Notes: generated by a model not told the origin, from the letters alone. DNA of 39,473 nt from Alkalibacterium olivapovliticus (GCF_003003275.1 NZ_PVTO01000024.1:1-39473); one strand, 5' to 3'; counted from the first letter of the stretch, positions 28,885 to 37,550 are shown. A program made the numbers and translations.

Positions 28885-28913
28885 TCAGTCTCCTCATTTC
28901 TATTTCTGGTTCT

Positions 28914-28943
28914 ATTTTACCAGTTATAGGGGATGGAAATCAA
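28914..28943 (-). promoter_or_regulatory. Promoter upstream of mutS
   Basis: TTGATT (28938-28943), an 18-base spacer ending in TGG, and TAAAAT (28914-28919) on the minus strand: an extended -10 promoter with a fair -35 box. Transcription would start near 28907. Confidence 0.65.
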
Positions 28944-28973
28944 AATGAATACGATACTTCTCTTAATCAATAT

Positions 28974-29016
28974 AAAAAACCAATCATAATAGACGTTAGC
29001 CCAAATGATTGGTTTT
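28974..29016 (-). terminator. Terminator after rny
   Basis: AAAACCAATCAT pairs perfectly with ATGATTGGTTTT around a 17-base loop and is followed by a T-run on the minus strand. Confidence 0.88.
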
Positions 29017-29023
29017 GAAGTAA

Positions 29024-30586
29024 TTATTTTGCGTATTCAACTGATCTAGTTTCGCGTATAACCGTTACTTTTATGTGTCCAGGATAATCCATATCGTCCT
29101 CGATCTGTTTGCGAACATCTCTAGCTAGTTTAGAAGCCATGCTATCGTCCAGTTCTTCTGGCTTAACGATAATACGTACTTCACGACCAGCTTGAATGGC
29201 GAAGCTTTCTTTAACGCCTTTATGACTATTAGAGATTCTTTCAAGATTTTTTAGTCTCTGCAGATAATGCTCTAATGATTCACTTCGGGCTCCAGGTCTT
29301 GCAGCTGATATAGAATCCGCAGCTTCAACTAATACAGAAATAACCGATGTTGCATCGATATCTCCGTGGTGAGAAGCAATTGCGTTGATTACAGTATCAC
29401 TTTCCTGATATTTCAAAGCGATTTGAGCGCCTATTTCAACGTGTGATCCTTCAACTTCACTGTCTAATGCTTTGCCTAAATCATGAAGCAGGCCAGCTCT
29501 TTTAGCAAGTTGAATATCTTCACCAAGTTCGGCAGCCATTACGCCTGCCAGTTTCGCAACTTCAATCGAATGATTCAATACATTTTGACCATAACTTGTT
29601 CTAAAGTGTAAGCGACCAACGATTTTCATTAAATCAGGGTGGATAGAATGAATGCCAAGTTCAAACATGGCTTCTTCTCCAATTTCTCTGATTCGTTCGT
29701 CCATCTCCTTACGAGATTTTTCTACAGCCTCTTCAATCCTACCTGGGTGAATGCGTCCATCGGAAATCAGTTTTTCCAATGCCATCTTAGCAACTTCTCT
29801 TCTAATTGGATCATAACCGCTTAAAACGACTGCTTCTGGAGTGTCATCAATAATCAAGTCCATTCCAGTTAAGCTTTCAAGGGTTCTGATGTTACGTCCT
29901 TCACGACCGATGATACGACCTTTCATATCATCATTCGGTAAATTGATGACACTTACAGTTGATTCAGTTACACGATCTGCTGCACAACGCTGGATAGCTT
30001 GTGTGACAAGTGCCTTAGCTTTTTTATCAGCTTCGACTTTAGCTTTATCCTCGAATTGTTTGACCATAATGGCCATTTCACGTGATAAATCATCTTCTGT
30101 CTGTTTAAGAACTATAGATTTCGCTTCTTCTTCCGACAATGCTGCGATAGTATGAAGCTTACTCTGCTGCTCTTCCAGTATATCCTGTGCAGCCTGTTCA
30201 AGCTCTTCTACTTTCTTTTGACGAGCAGAGAGTTTATCTTCTCTACTTTGCAATGAACTTTCCCTCTTATCTAAAGTATTCCCTTTTCGCTCAAGGTTAT
30301 CTTCTCTTTGTGCGAGTCTATTTTCCTGACGAGATACTTCAGCTCGACGTTCTTTCAGCTCCCACTCTACCTCTGTTCGATAAGAATGGATTTCTTCCTT
30401 TGCCTCCAGCAACGCTTCTTTTTTCAAGGTTTCAGCTTCTTTATTTGCATCTTCAACAATATCTTCAGCTGTTTGCTTAGAATTAGCTAATCTTTTTTCA
30501 AAACTTTGCTTAGTAAAATAAATCCCTGCAACCATACCTATAATCAAAGCAACGATGACAGCGAAGGCTATTGAAAGTATGTCCAT
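29024..30586 (-). CDS. rny: Ribonuclease Y
   Basis: The main membrane-bound endoribonuclease starting mRNA decay in many Firmicutes. The 520 residues show an N-terminal membrane helix (about 4-24), a long coiled coil (28-200, many KRE repeats), a KH RNA-binding domain with [10 protein letters not shown] at 223-232, and an HD domain with the His368-Asp369 pair (LLHDLGK). GGAGGTGATTAG before the ATG is a near-perfect ribosome site. It has a strong promoter of its own, a leader of about 130 bases and a terminator, so it is a one-gene unit. Its place between recA and mutS is usual for Lactobacillales. Confidence 0.97.
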   Translation of the reverse strand: MDILSIAFAVIVALIIGMVAGIYFTKQSFEKRLANSKQTAEDIVEDANKEAETLKKEALLEAKEEIHSYRTEVEWELKERRAEVSRQENRLAQREDNLERKGNTLDKRESSLQSREDKLSARQKKVEELEQAAQDILEEQQSKLHTIAALSEEEAKSIVLKQTEDDLSREMAIMVKQFEDKAKVEADKKAKALVTQAIQRCAADRVTESTVSVINLPNDDMKGRIIGREGRNIRTLESLTGMDLIIDDTPEAVVLSGYDPIRREVAKMALEKLISDGRIHPGRIEEAVEKSRKEMDERIREIGEEAMFELGIHSIHPDLMKIVGRLHFRTSYGQNVLNHSIEVAKLAGVMAAELGEDIQLAKRAGLLHDLGKALDSEVEGSHVEIGAQIALKYQESDTVINAIASHHGDIDATSVISVLVEAADSISAARPGARSESLEHYLQRLKNLERISNSHKGVKESFAIQAGREVRIIVKPEELDDSMASKLARDVRKQIEDDMDYPGHIKVTVIRETRSVEYAK

Positions 30587-30724
30587 CTAATCACCTCCGT
30601 ATCATTATTTTGTTTTTTTTCATGCATAAAATAATCAGATATTTTTTGACAATATCATATTTATGTTATTTAACACGATTTAGTTGTGCCTCTATTATTA
30701 ACTTTATAGAAACATACTAGTTTA

Positions 30725-30753
30725 ATTTTATAGGTCTTTAAAGCTTCTGTCAA
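30725..30753 (-). promoter_or_regulatory. Strong promoter for rny
   Basis: A perfect TTGACA (30748-30753), 17-base spacer and TAAAAT (30725-30730) on the minus strand. The leader of about 130 bases is A+T rich and contains a GATATT/AATATC hairpin around 30635-30655. Confidence 0.8.
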
Positions 30754-30784
30754 CTAAGATTTTGAGCTTGCTATTTACAGACAT

Positions 30785-30836
30785 AAAAAAACGGCAGGAC
30801 TTTTTCTGGATTTAGAAAGAGTTCTGCCGTTTTTTT
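30785..30836 (-). terminator. Terminator after recA
   Basis: AAAAAACGGCAG with ACTTTTTCT pairs with AGAAAGAGT and CTGCCGTTTTTT around a GGATTT loop: about 20 pairs including G-U, with T-run. It is symmetric enough to act in both directions. Confidence 0.93.
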
Positions 30837-30841
30837 AGTGA

Positions 30842-31903
30842 TTAATCCAATTCAAGTGTTTCAGGTTCTGTTTCAGTTTCTTTTTCGACGCTTTCGACAA
30901 CTTCTACTTCTTCATCACCTATACCATATGCGATTCTTACTTTTTTCTCGATTTCCGCTCTTAACTCAGGATGATCGACTAGATACTGTTTAGCATTCTC
31001 TCTACCTTGACCAATACGTTCATCTCCATAAGAGTACCATGCACCAGCTTTATTGATGATTTCTTCTTCAGAACCCATATCAACAATTTCCCCAACCTGA
31101 GAAATTCCTTCACCGTACATAATATCCACCAATGCAACTTTAAATGGTGGCGCAATTTTATTTTTTACAACTTTAATTTTAGTTCGATTACCCGTCATAT
31201 CTTGTCCAGACTTAATGGACTCTCCACGTCTGACTTCAAGTCTGACAGTCGAGTAAAATTTTAGTGCACGACCGCCTGGTGTTGTTTCGGGATTACCAAA
31301 CATGACACCTACTTTTTCACGAATCTGGTTGATGAATAACGCAATCGTTTTCGTCTTGTTTATCGACCCGGACAATTTACGCAGTGCTTGAGACATCAAT
31401 CTAGCTTGAAGACCAATATGGGAATCTCCCATCTCTCCATCGATTTCGGCTCTTGGAACTAAAGCAGCAACTGAGTCGATAACAACCATATCAACCGCAC
31501 CACTTGAAACCAGAGCATCTGCTATTTCCAATGCTTGTTCTCCTGTATCCGGTTGAGATAACAGCAGTTCGTCAATATCTACTCCTAATGCTCGTGCATA
31601 CTTGGGATCTAATGCGTGCTCAGCATCGATAAAAGCAGCTATTCCGCCATTAGCCTGTACAGAGGCAATCGCGTGCAAAGCAACCGTTGTTTTACCTGAG
31701 CTTTCAGGTCCATAAACTTCGATGATTCTTCCTCTAGGATATCCACCTATACCGAGTGCTACATCAAGTGCTAGTGACCCACTGGATACACTTTTGACCT
31801 GAGTGTCAATTTTCTCACCCATCTTCATAATAGACCCTTTACCATAACTTTTCTCAATCTTTTTCAATGCTACTTCTAAAGCTTTTGCGCGATCATCCGC
31901 CAT
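30842..31903 (-). CDS. recA: Recombinase RecA
   Basis: The 353-residue strand-exchange ATPase that also triggers LexA self-cleavage. Walker [10 protein letters not shown] is at 65-73; IDAEHALD, the DNA-binding loop [20 protein letters not shown] and the C-terminal acidic tail ([12 protein letters not shown]) are present. AGGAGG seven bases before the ATG supports the start. The promoter (31972-32000) with a LexA-like box just upstream (32009-32022) lies in the 121-base gap after cinA. A strong terminator follows. Confidence 0.98.
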   Translation of the reverse strand: MADDRAKALEVALKKIEKSYGKGSIMKMGEKIDTQVKSVSSGSLALDVALGIGGYPRGRIIEVYGPESSGKTTVALHAIASVQANGGIAAFIDAEHALDPKYARALGVDIDELLLSQPDTGEQALEIADALVSSGAVDMVVIDSVAALVPRAEIDGEMGDSHIGLQARLMSQALRKLSGSINKTKTIALFINQIREKVGVMFGNPETTPGGRALKFYSTVRLEVRRGESIKSGQDMTGNRTKIKVVKNKIAPPFKVALVDIMYGEGISQVGEIVDMGSEEEIINKAGAWYSYGDERIGQGRENAKQYLVDHPELRAEIEKKVRIAYGIGDEEVEVVESVEKETETEPETLELD

Positions 31904-31971
31904 TTAATTTCCTCCTACATCTTTCAATGTGTGCTTTTTAATCCGAGAATATATAATTTATACCTATATCT

Positions 31972-32000
31972 ATTTTAAGCTTTAGAATCAAAAAAATCAA
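31972..32000 (-). promoter_or_regulatory. recA promoter
   Basis: TTGATT (31995-32000), a 17-base spacer and TAAAAT (31972-31977) on the minus strand. The LexA-like box ends eight bases upstream of the -35 box. Confidence 0.65.
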
Positions 32001-32008
32001 GCTTTTTT

Positions 32009-32022
32009 CGAACATTCATTCG
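32009..32022 (-). promoter_or_regulatory. LexA (SOS) operator of recA
   Basis: CGAATGAATGTTCG on the minus strand matches the Firmicutes LexA consensus CGAACRNRYGTTYG at every position but the fifth (T for C). It sits just before the recA -35 box and two bases after the cinA stop codon, the expected place. Confidence 0.75.
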
Positions 32023-32024
32023 CT

Positions 32025-33305
32025 TTAGTGTTTGTCCTCACCGTAAAACACTGTATTTTCAGTCGGCAGTTCTAATAAAACCCTTCTAACTAATTCCATT
32101 GCATTTAGTACAGCTAACATTCTATTTTTATTCCTCTTGAATCCGAAATGATAATGTTTTGAAAATGATTGTTTGTCTTTGAATGCTATCCCTATCCAGA
32201 CAGTACCAGGTATCTGATTTTCCAGTGAACTCGGTCCTGCTACACCGGTTAATCCTACGCCAATATCAGCTCCGAACAACTTCCGAGATTTCTCAGCCAT
32301 TTCAATGGCACATTCCGGACTGACCACTCCATACTTTTCTATTGTTTCTTTGGTCACCTTCAGTACATTATTCTTCTTGTCTGCACTGTAAGTCACCAAT
32401 CCACCTTCTATAATAGATCCTGCAGATAAATCACTAGTAAGCATACTTAAAAAAGCTCCTCCAGTCAGACTTTCTGCTGCAGTAATAGTCAAATCTCTTT
32501 CTAAAAGCATGTCTTTAATTACATCCGCTAACCTTTTATCCCCATAACCGTAAAAGTAATCCGACAAGTGTGACATGATTTCTTCTTCGATTTTGTCTAT
32601 TTCTTTATTTCCTTTATCTTCATCATCTGCTTTGGCAGTAATCCTTATTGTAATCTCTCCTTCATTTGCATAAATAGCAATGGTAGGATTGGACTGGCTT
32701 TGTATAATAGAACTGATTCTTTTAGCCAGCTGTGCTTCTGTCAGTCCAAAAAATCGTAATACTCTGGAAATCAGAACTTGTTCATTCAATGTATGTTTGA
32801 CCAGTTCTTCATTCAGATAATTCTTCACCATTGGTTCCAGCTCATCTGGCGGTCCAGGAAGTAGAACATAATGGTGCCCCCCTTTTGACAGCATCATACC
32901 AACAGCTAATCCAGTGTCATTAGTCAATGCTAGGGAATCAGCTAAAATCAGTGCCTGAAGCTGATTATTCTCAGGCATTTCAAAGTCTGAATTTTTATGA
33001 TAAGTTATAATTTTATCTTCAGTTTCCTCATGAAGAATAAGATCTACTTTTAAATACTCAGCCATTGTCTTTTTTGTTATATCATCTTCAGTTGGTCCCA
33101 GCCCACCAGACATTATTACCAGATCAACTCTTTCCTCAGCTTGCTTGACTGCTTCTATCAATCGGTCAGGATTGTCACCCACAGTCACATGGTGATACAC
33201 TTCTATCCCAAGCGAAGCCAGCTCTCTGGATAAATAAGCTGCGTTACTGTTGTCCACTTGACCAAGTAGTAACTCTGTCCCAATAGAAATAATCTCTGCT
33301 TTCAT
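32025..33305 (-). CDS. cinA: CinA: pyrophosphatase / nicotinamide-nucleotide amidase family
   Basis: A 426-residue two-domain protein. The N-terminal molybdopterin-binding-like domain has SIGTELLLGQ and MSGGLGPTEDD (family hydrolase, acts on ADP-ribose or NMN-type compounds). The C-terminal CinA domain from about residue 260 has AAESLTGG and TGVAGPSS, the NMN deamidase region. It may recycle pyridine nucleotides; in streptococci it brings RecA to the membrane during competence. AGGAGG before the ATG supports the start. It lies directly upstream of recA, from which a LexA-controlled promoter separates it. Confidence 0.95.
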   Translation of the reverse strand: MKAEIISIGTELLLGQVDNSNAAYLSRELASLGIEVYHHVTVGDNPDRLIEAVKQAEERVDLVIMSGGLGPTEDDITKKTMAEYLKVDLILHEETEDKIITYHKNSDFEMPENNQLQALILADSLALTNDTGLAVGMMLSKGGHHYVLLPGPPDELEPMVKNYLNEELVKHTLNEQVLISRVLRFFGLTEAQLAKRISSIIQSQSNPTIAIYANEGEITIRITAKADDEDKGNKEIDKIEEEIMSHLSDYFYGYGDKRLADVIKDMLLERDLTITAAESLTGGAFLSMLTSDLSAGSIIEGGLVTYSADKKNNVLKVTKETIEKYGVVSPECAIEMAEKSRKLFGADIGVGLTGVAGPSSLENQIPGTVWIGIAFKDKQSFSKHYHFGFKRNKNRMLAVLNAMELVRRVLLELPTENTVFYGEDKH

Positions 33306-33355
33306 TTATATCCTCCTATAATATATATTTACATATAAACTGATTTCTCACTAAT

Positions 33356-33364
33356 ATTTTAACA
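33356..33364 (-). promoter_or_regulatory. Extended -10 promoter candidate for cinA
   Basis: TGT plus TAAAAT (minus strand, 33356-33361) lies 51 bases before the cinA ATG, downstream of the pgsA terminator. The -35 region is poor. Confidence 0.45.
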
Positions 33365-33397
33365 CAAGGGTACAAAAATTGATTTGATGACGAATCA

Positions 33398-33430
33398 AAA
33401 AAAGCACACAGCAGCAACTGTATGCTTTTC
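33398..33430 (-). terminator. Terminator after pgsA
   Basis: AAAAGCATACAG pairs with CTGTGTGCTTTT (one U-G) around a TTGCTG loop, followed by a T-run on the minus strand. Confidence 0.88.
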
Positions 33431-33436
33431 TTGAAT

Positions 33437-34024
33437 TTATTCTGTAAATGTACCTGAAAACATGTCTCTTGCTTCGTAAAAATAATTGACTCCGGAATAA
33501 ATTGTAAAAAACAGACAGACATATAATAACACGGTTCCTATGGAAAAATTAATAAATCCAAAAGGAAAATCATTCATCAATAGAAAGATTATAGCAAACA
33601 TCTGAGTGTTCGTTTTTATTTTCCCTGGCCATGCTGCAGCCATAACTGTTCCACCTTGTTCAACTAGTATAAGTCGTAATCCAGTGACTGCTAATTCTCT
33701 GGACACAATAATGGCCACGACCCAAGAAGGGGCTAATCCTAATTCAACCAGAAGAATCAAAGCTGACATGACCAGCATTTTGTCTGCTAGTGGATCAGCA
33801 AATTTGCCAAAATTAGAAACGATGTTCATTTTTCTGGCTAAATAACCGTCCAGCCAGTCAGTGAAACTGGCTACTGCAAAGACTGCTGTAGCCACTAATA
33901 GCTGGATGTCGACCGTTGTTCCAAGTGCAGAAAAGGTCCCCCAGTCAAGAGGCACTAATACCAGTAAGATGAATAGTGGGATTAAAAAAATCCTGAATAA
34001 GGTTATTTTGTTAGGTAGATTCAT
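33437..34024 (-). CDS. pgsA: Phosphatidylglycerophosphate synthase
   Basis: PgsA joins CDP-diacylglycerol and glycerol-3-phosphate, the committed step to phosphatidylglycerol. In 195 residues the CDP-alcohol phosphotransferase motif DWLDGYLAR...G...D...D is complete, with Asp56, Asp59, Asp77 and Asp81. Several membrane helices surround it. AGGAGG before the ATG at 34024 fixes the start. It lies 58 bases after rodZ and is followed by a terminator, so rodZ-pgsA is a unit separate from cinA. Confidence 0.96.
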   Translation of the reverse strand: MNLPNKITLFRIFLIPLFILLVLVPLDWGTFSALGTTVDIQLLVATAVFAVASFTDWLDGYLARKMNIVSNFGKFADPLADKMLVMSALILLVELGLAPSWVVAIIVSRELAVTGLRLILVEQGGTVMAAAWPGKIKTNTQMFAIIFLLMNDFPFGFINFSIGTVLLYVCLFFTIYSGVNYFYEARDMFSGTFTE

Positions 34025-34082
34025 TTTTTCCTCCTGATGGGGATCAGTGAAATCAAGTCTCACTAATACTTATTTTCTGCCG

Positions 34083-34997
34083 TTATTCAAACGTGATGTA
34101 CATCTCTTGTCTTACAGATTCAGTAGCGGCCTCACCATAAGCTAACGGTTCACCATTCAGTTCTACTATAGTTGCAGAGGCGTTACCAATAACTAGCGAA
34201 ATTTCAGAAACGCCATCATCAAGATTCACTTCTAAGGTTTGACCATCTTCCACTGTTCCCTGTTCCATCATATTTCCATCTACCTGAATACTTACCCATG
34301 ATCTTCCATTCTCAGCTCTAAGGCCAATTGTCTGCTGATCAGGAACTGTTCCAGAAATTTGATATGTGGTGGAATTATTAGTACCATCGACTTCTACTAT
34401 TGACAACTCATCTGTCTCATCTTCATTGTCTTCCTCTGTATCTTCCTCTGTATCTTCGTCATTATCATCGCTTTCCGAATTAGACTCTTCGGTATCAGAA
34501 TCTTCTTCACTATCTTCCAGCTCGTCATTATTATCGACTTCTAATATTTCAGAAGTGTCGTCACCTTGTATGAACGAATCAGCGTCTCCATTGCCTCCAC
34601 CATTAGTAACTGCAACATAAATCGCAAATATAATGGCAATAACTAACAATACTATCAGGATTGTTGGTAAGCTATCCTGTATGGTCGCTAAAAAGCCACT
34701 GCTTTTAGTTTTAGACCTGGTTTGCGTACTTTGGACACCTTTAGTATATGATGCATCACTTACTTGAGGTAATGAGTCCATGTGACTGTTTATCAATTCT
34801 TCTCCATTTAATCCGACCGAATCAGCATACTGTTTAATAAAGGCTCGGGCATAAAATGTTCCTGGCAGTACATCGTGATTTCCTTCTTCAACAGCAATCA
34901 AATATCTTTTTTGAATTTTAGTCATTTGCTGTAAGTCATCAAGAGTATACCCTTTTGCCTGACGAGCTTCTTTAAGCTTATCTCCTATTTCGTTCAA
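34083..34997 (-). CDS. rodZ: RodZ-like HTH membrane protein (YmfM type)
   Basis: A 304-residue protein with a cytoplasmic helix-turn-helix domain (about 3-70), a membrane helix (111-131), an acidic linker and an extracellular DUF4115-like domain (about 200-304, LRAENGRSWVSIQVDG). RodZ links the MreB cytoskeleton to the wall-building machinery. In the linker, residues 151-200 contain 29 Asp/Glu and no Lys or Arg. The start codon is TTG at 34997, after AGGTGA. The order before pgsA-cinA-recA is that of Bacillus ymfM. Function is by family; no MreB gene is in the window. Confidence 0.9.
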   Translation of the reverse strand: MNEIGDKLKEARQAKGYTLDDLQQMTKIQKRYLIAVEEGNHDVLPGTFYARAFIKQYADSVGLNGEELINSHMDSLPQVSDASYTKGVQSTQTRSKTKSSGFLATIQDSLPTILIVLLVIAIIFAIYVAVTNGGGNGDADSFIQGDDTSEILEVDNNDELEDSEEDSDTEESNSESDDNDEDTEEDTEEDNEDETDELSIVEVDGTNNSTTYQISGTVPDQQTIGLRAENGRSWVSIQVDGNMMEQGTVEDGQTLEVNLDDGVSEISLVIGNASATIVELNGEPLAYGEAATESVRQEMYITFE

Positions 34998-35088
34998 ACT
35001 ACTTCACCTGCCTAGTGTATTTCTTGAAATCTATATATAAATAATAGTAGATTGTTTTTATGCGTTTAATAAACTATCTATCTTTAAA

Positions 35089-35097
35089 AGTATACCA
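35089..35097 (-). promoter_or_regulatory. Extended -10 promoter candidate for rodZ-pgsA
   Basis: TGG plus TATACT (minus strand, 35089-35094) lies about 92 bases before the TTG. The rest of the 276-base gap to metK is A+T rich and holds only the metK terminator. Confidence 0.45.
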
Positions 35098-35234
35098 TAT
35101 GATATTTTACTAGTATAGTGAATAAAGCTCTTTATTATTAAAAGGTTTTTTTAAGTTTTTATTACAAAACACTCGCATTATTTAGCCTTTACTGCATATA
35201 TATACAGTTTTCGTCAATCTATTCAATTAACAGA

Positions 35235-35268
35235 AAAACACAAAATTTCATTAGAAATTTTGTGTTTT
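35235..35268 (-). terminator. Terminator after metK
   Basis: AAAACACAAAATTTC pairs perfectly (15 pairs) with GAAATTTTGTGTTTT around a TAAT loop, with T-run on the minus strand. Confidence 0.92.
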
Positions 35269-35273
35269 CAGCT

Positions 35274-36458
35274 TTATAAATTAGAGTGTAAATCATCAAT
35301 TTTATCGGTTTTTTCCCATGGCAAGTCAATATCGGTACGGCCAAAATGGCCATAAGCAGCTGTCTGTTTATAGATTGGCTTTTTCAAGTCCAGCATTTTT
35401 ATGATTCCGGCAGGTCTCAGATCGAACACCTTACGGATAGCTCCAATAAGCTGATCACTAGAAACCTTTCCTGTACCAAATGTGTCGACAGAAATGGAAA
35501 CAGGTTGCGCGACTCCAATGGCATATGCTAATTGAACCTCAACCTTGTCCGCCAATTTGGCAGCCACTATGTTCTTAGCAATATATCTTGCTGCATAGCT
35601 AGCAGAACGATCGACTTTAGTCGCATCTTTTCCAGAAAAGGCTCCTCCACCATGCCTTGCGTATCCACCATAAGTGTCCACTATAATTTTTCTACCAGTA
35701 AGGCCGGCATCTCCTTGAGGACCCCCCACAACAAATCGACCAGTTGGATTGATGTAGTATTTAGTCTCATCATCTAACCATTTAGCTGGGATTACTTCTG
35801 AAATGACTTCAGTCATGATATCTCTATTAAGTTGTTCTGCGGTGACATCAGGCCTGTGCTGGGTGCTCACCACTATAGCATCAATCCGTTTAGGCTTCTC
35901 CTGTTCATCGTATTCGACGGTGACTTGAGCTTTACCATCCGGTCTTAAGTAATCCAGCACTTTGTTTTTACGAACTTTAGCTAACTGTTTAGTCAACTGA
36001 TGGCTAAGAGAAATCGGCAGTGGCATTAATTCGGGTGTTTCATTCGTTGCAAATCCAAACATCAACCCCTGATCTCCTGCTCCGATTTTATCCAGTTCAT
36101 CATGATTTTCCGTCTTATATTCTACGGAATCATCTACACCAACCGCTATATCCGGCGACTGATCATCAATGCTCACGACTACCGAACATGTATCTGCATC
36201 AAACCCATATTTTGCACGAGTATACCCAATACCTCTAATCGTATCTCTAGCAATTTTCTGCATATCAACATAGGTTTCTGTTCGAATTTCACCGGCTATC
36301 AAAACCAGACCAGTAGTCACTAATGTTTCACATGCTACTCTGGCTTCCGGATCTTTTGAAAGAATCGCATCTAATATCGCATCACTTATCTGATCAGCGA
36401 TTTTATCTGGATGACCTTCTGTTACTGATTCTGACGTAAATAATCTCTTTTCATTCAT
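35274..36458 (-). CDS. metK: S-adenosylmethionine synthase
   Basis: MetK makes S-adenosylmethionine from methionine and ATP. The 394 residues carry SVTEGHPDK (11-19), GAGDQG (126-131) and the phosphate-binding GGGAFSGKD. The ATG at 36458 follows a GGGGG ribosome site that is part of the riboswitch upstream, so the product controls its own translation. It is a one-gene unit with extended -10 promoter and strong terminator. Its product is the substrate of TrmB and QueA in this window. Confidence 0.98.
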   Translation of the reverse strand: MNEKRLFTSESVTEGHPDKIADQISDAILDAILSKDPEARVACETLVTTGLVLIAGEIRTETYVDMQKIARDTIRGIGYTRAKYGFDADTCSVVVSIDDQSPDIAVGVDDSVEYKTENHDELDKIGAGDQGLMFGFATNETPELMPLPISLSHQLTKQLAKVRKNKVLDYLRPDGKAQVTVEYDEQEKPKRIDAIVVSTQHRPDVTAEQLNRDIMTEVISEVIPAKWLDDETKYYINPTGRFVVGGPQGDAGLTGRKIIVDTYGGYARHGGGAFSGKDATKVDRSASYAARYIAKNIVAAKLADKVEVQLAYAIGVAQPVSISVDTFGTGKVSSDQLIGAIRKVFDLRPAGIIKMLDLKKPIYKQTAAYGHFGRTDIDLPWEKTDKIDDLHSNL

Positions 36459-36463
36459 TTTTA

Positions 36464-36538
36464 TTCCCCCTAAAGCTATTCGGTTACAAGGCTTCCGACC
36501 GGTTGTGGCCGTCCTATCGGGAATTCATTGTAAACCTC
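36464..36538 (-). promoter_or_regulatory. SMK (SAM-III) riboswitch of metK
   Basis: The minus-strand leader reads GGTTTACAATG, then TTCCCGATAGGACGGCC, then GAAGCCTTGTAACCGAA and a GGGGG ribosome site, the conserved blocks of the SMK box known before metK in Lactobacillales. GGUU-ACAA (from 36536) pairs with UUGUAACC (36480s) as helix P1. In the known mechanism SAM stabilises pairing of the ribosome site with an upstream pyrimidine block, here probably UUCCC at about 36519-36523, and stops translation. The pairing is inferred. Confidence 0.9.
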
Positions 36539-36542
36539 CACT

Positions 36543-36551
36543 ATTTTACCA
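36543..36551 (-). promoter_or_regulatory. Extended -10 promoter of metK
   Basis: TGG plus TAAAAT (minus strand, 36543-36548) begins just upstream of the riboswitch, so transcription would start at its first helix (near 36537). The -35 match is poor. Confidence 0.55.
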
Positions 36552-36674
36552 TATAAATGAGATTATTTCATTCCTGATTTGATCAGCAATTAGAATATGT
36601 TTTAATATGAAATACTATAATAGAGTGACTTATGCTATTATTATAATTGAAGCTAAAATGAGAGGAGTGATGTT

Positions 36675-37193
36675 ATGTTTTTACCCGGCAATAAACTTCC
36701 CGGTCACATGTTAATACTTTTGACTGCCGTTATCCCGGGACTGCTTTTTTCATTGAAGTACGAAACTATAAATTGGCTCCCTTTGGTTATGCTGACCTTA
36801 TATACTTCACTTTTACTTTATATTCGCCACACCATTCAGCAGTCAAAAACGATTCAGTCTATTACAGGAATCGTTGCTATAATCATCCCAATAGTCTTTT
36901 TTGCACTGAACTATTCAGTAACGACTCTACTATTACTTAGTATAATTCCTTTACTCTTTTGTTCAAAACCCCTTTTTCTGAACTATAACCTAATGAAATT
37001 ATACAGTCTGCTGGAGATTGTTATAATTATAGTCTGTCTTAACAGTTTTTCGTTTTATCTCCAAACCTATTTTATAACTTTAGAAGTCCTGCTATTTTTA
37101 AGTAGTATAGTTGTTGGAATAATAGTCTTTCGGTTCTTACTTATAAAAACTACACACGGTTCATCTGAAGTACAAAAAAAGGAATCTCATTAA
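36675..37193 (+). CDS. Unrecognised multi-pass membrane protein
   Basis: A 172-residue, very hydrophobic protein with five or six predicted membrane helices at about 11-27, 33-51, 60-80, 83-96, 107-130 and 133-157, and a polar tail (KTTHGSSEVQKKESH). There are no conserved charged residues within the helices that would suggest a transporter or enzyme, and I do not recognise a family. AGAGGAGTGAT before the ATG at 36675 is a good ribosome site, and TATAAT-like boxes occur at about 36615-36655. It is divergent from metK, lies alone against the tRNA cluster and ends in the loop of a two-way terminator. Probably a real gene. Confidence 0.75.
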   Translation: MFLPGNKLPGHMLILLTAVIPGLLFSLKYETINWLPLVMLTLYTSLLLYIRHTIQQSKTIQSITGIVAIIIPIVFFALNYSVTTLLLLSIIPLLFCSKPLFLNYNLMKLYSLLEIVIIIVCLNSFSFYLQTYFITLEVLLFLSSIVVGIIVFRFLLIKTTHGSSEVQKKESH

Positions 37194-37211
37194 AAGAGAT
37201 TCCTTTTTTTT
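37174..37211. terminator. Two-way terminator between the membrane protein gene and the tRNA cluster
   Basis: AAAAAAAGGAATCTC pairs perfectly with GAGATTCCTTTTTTT around a seven-base loop that contains the stop codon of the plus-strand gene. On the minus strand it ends the rRNA-tRNA transcript. Confidence 0.93.
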
Positions 37212-37224
37212 GTGTTTTTACCTA

Positions 37225-37295
37225 AGCGGGTGAGGAGAATCGAACTCCCGACATCAGCTTGGAAGGCTGGGGTTTTACCACTAAACTACACCCGC
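37225..37295 (-). tRNA. tRNA-Gly (TCC), copy 1
   Basis: Full 71-base cloverleaf beginning GCGGGTGTAGTTTAGTGG, with anticodon loop CTTCCAA. Identical to the copy at 38101. Last tRNA of the transcript. Confidence 0.96.
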
Positions 37296-37301
37296 AAATT
37301 A

Positions 37302-37374
37302 TGGCGCTGGACAGAGTCGAACTGCCGACACACGGAGCTTCAATCCGTTGCTCTACCAACTGAGCTACAGCGCC
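37302..37374 (-). tRNA. tRNA-Phe (GAA)
   Basis: A 73-base cloverleaf, GGCGCTG acceptor, anticodon loop TTGAAGC. It separates the Gly and Asp genes that are adjacent in the other copy of this pair. Confidence 0.96.
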
Positions 37375-37388
37375 TTAAAATAAAAAAA

Positions 37389-37461
37389 CGGTCCCGACGG
37401 GAATCGAACCCGCGATCTCCTGCGTGACAGGCAGGCGTGATAACCGCTACACTACGGGACC
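37389..37461 (-). tRNA. tRNA-Asp (GTC), copy 1
   Basis: A 73-base cloverleaf, GGTCCCG acceptor, anticodon loop CTGTCAC. Differs from the copy at 38178 only in the T-loop (TTCGATT against TTCGAAT). Its GUC anticodon is a queuosine target. Confidence 0.96.
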
Positions 37462-37504
37462 TGACTAAAAAACTATTCATAAACAATTGACTTTCCTTTA
37501 AATA

Positions 37505-37536
37505 ATTTCTACTCGAACAGTTTCGAATCGTCAGTA
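37505..37536. repeat. Inverted repeat, possible degenerate member of the two-hairpin family
   Basis: CTACT-C-GA and TC-G-TC-AGTAG bracket a loop with a TTTCGAA core, between repeat copy A and tRNA-Asp copy 1. The ATACT/AGTAT-like outer pairs suggest an inverted remnant of hairpin 1, but the match is weak. The rest of 37462-37550 is A+T rich and shows nothing else. Confidence 0.3.
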
Positions 37537-37550
37537 GACACTGAAAAACG

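Larger units (their letters stand above)
28524..28973 (-). promoter_or_regulatory. mutS leader region: possible structured regulatory RNA
   Basis: This 450-base stretch holds no gene-sized frame. A good promoter (28914-28943) points at mutS, giving a leader of about 385 bases. In the RNA, bases 28865-28852 (GUAU-AU-AACUGCUG) can pair with 28715-28702 (CAGCAGUU-UC-AUAC): 12 pairs around a 2x2 loop, closing a domain of about 164 bases. Inside, UACUC (28798-28794) pairs with GAGUA (28752-28748) around a CUCAUC/GAUG stem. Downstream, GGAT-TGAGG pairs with CCTCA-ATCC (28662-28686). There is no T-run, so it does not look like a simple attenuator. I do not recognise the fold. It could equally be a separate small RNA. 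Confidence 0.5.

Noticed and set aside
28524-28973. T-box, 6S RNA, tmRNA or RNase P RNA in the gap before mutS
   Set aside because: I found no T-box antiterminator (GGGTGG...ACC) sequence, no tmRNA-like ends, no RNase P core and no terminator closing a 6S-like hairpin.
34366-34620. An 84-residue Ser-rich frame opposite rodZ
   Set aside because: It is the complement of the acidic repeat codons (GAA/GAT read as TTC/ATC in another frame), a composition artefact.
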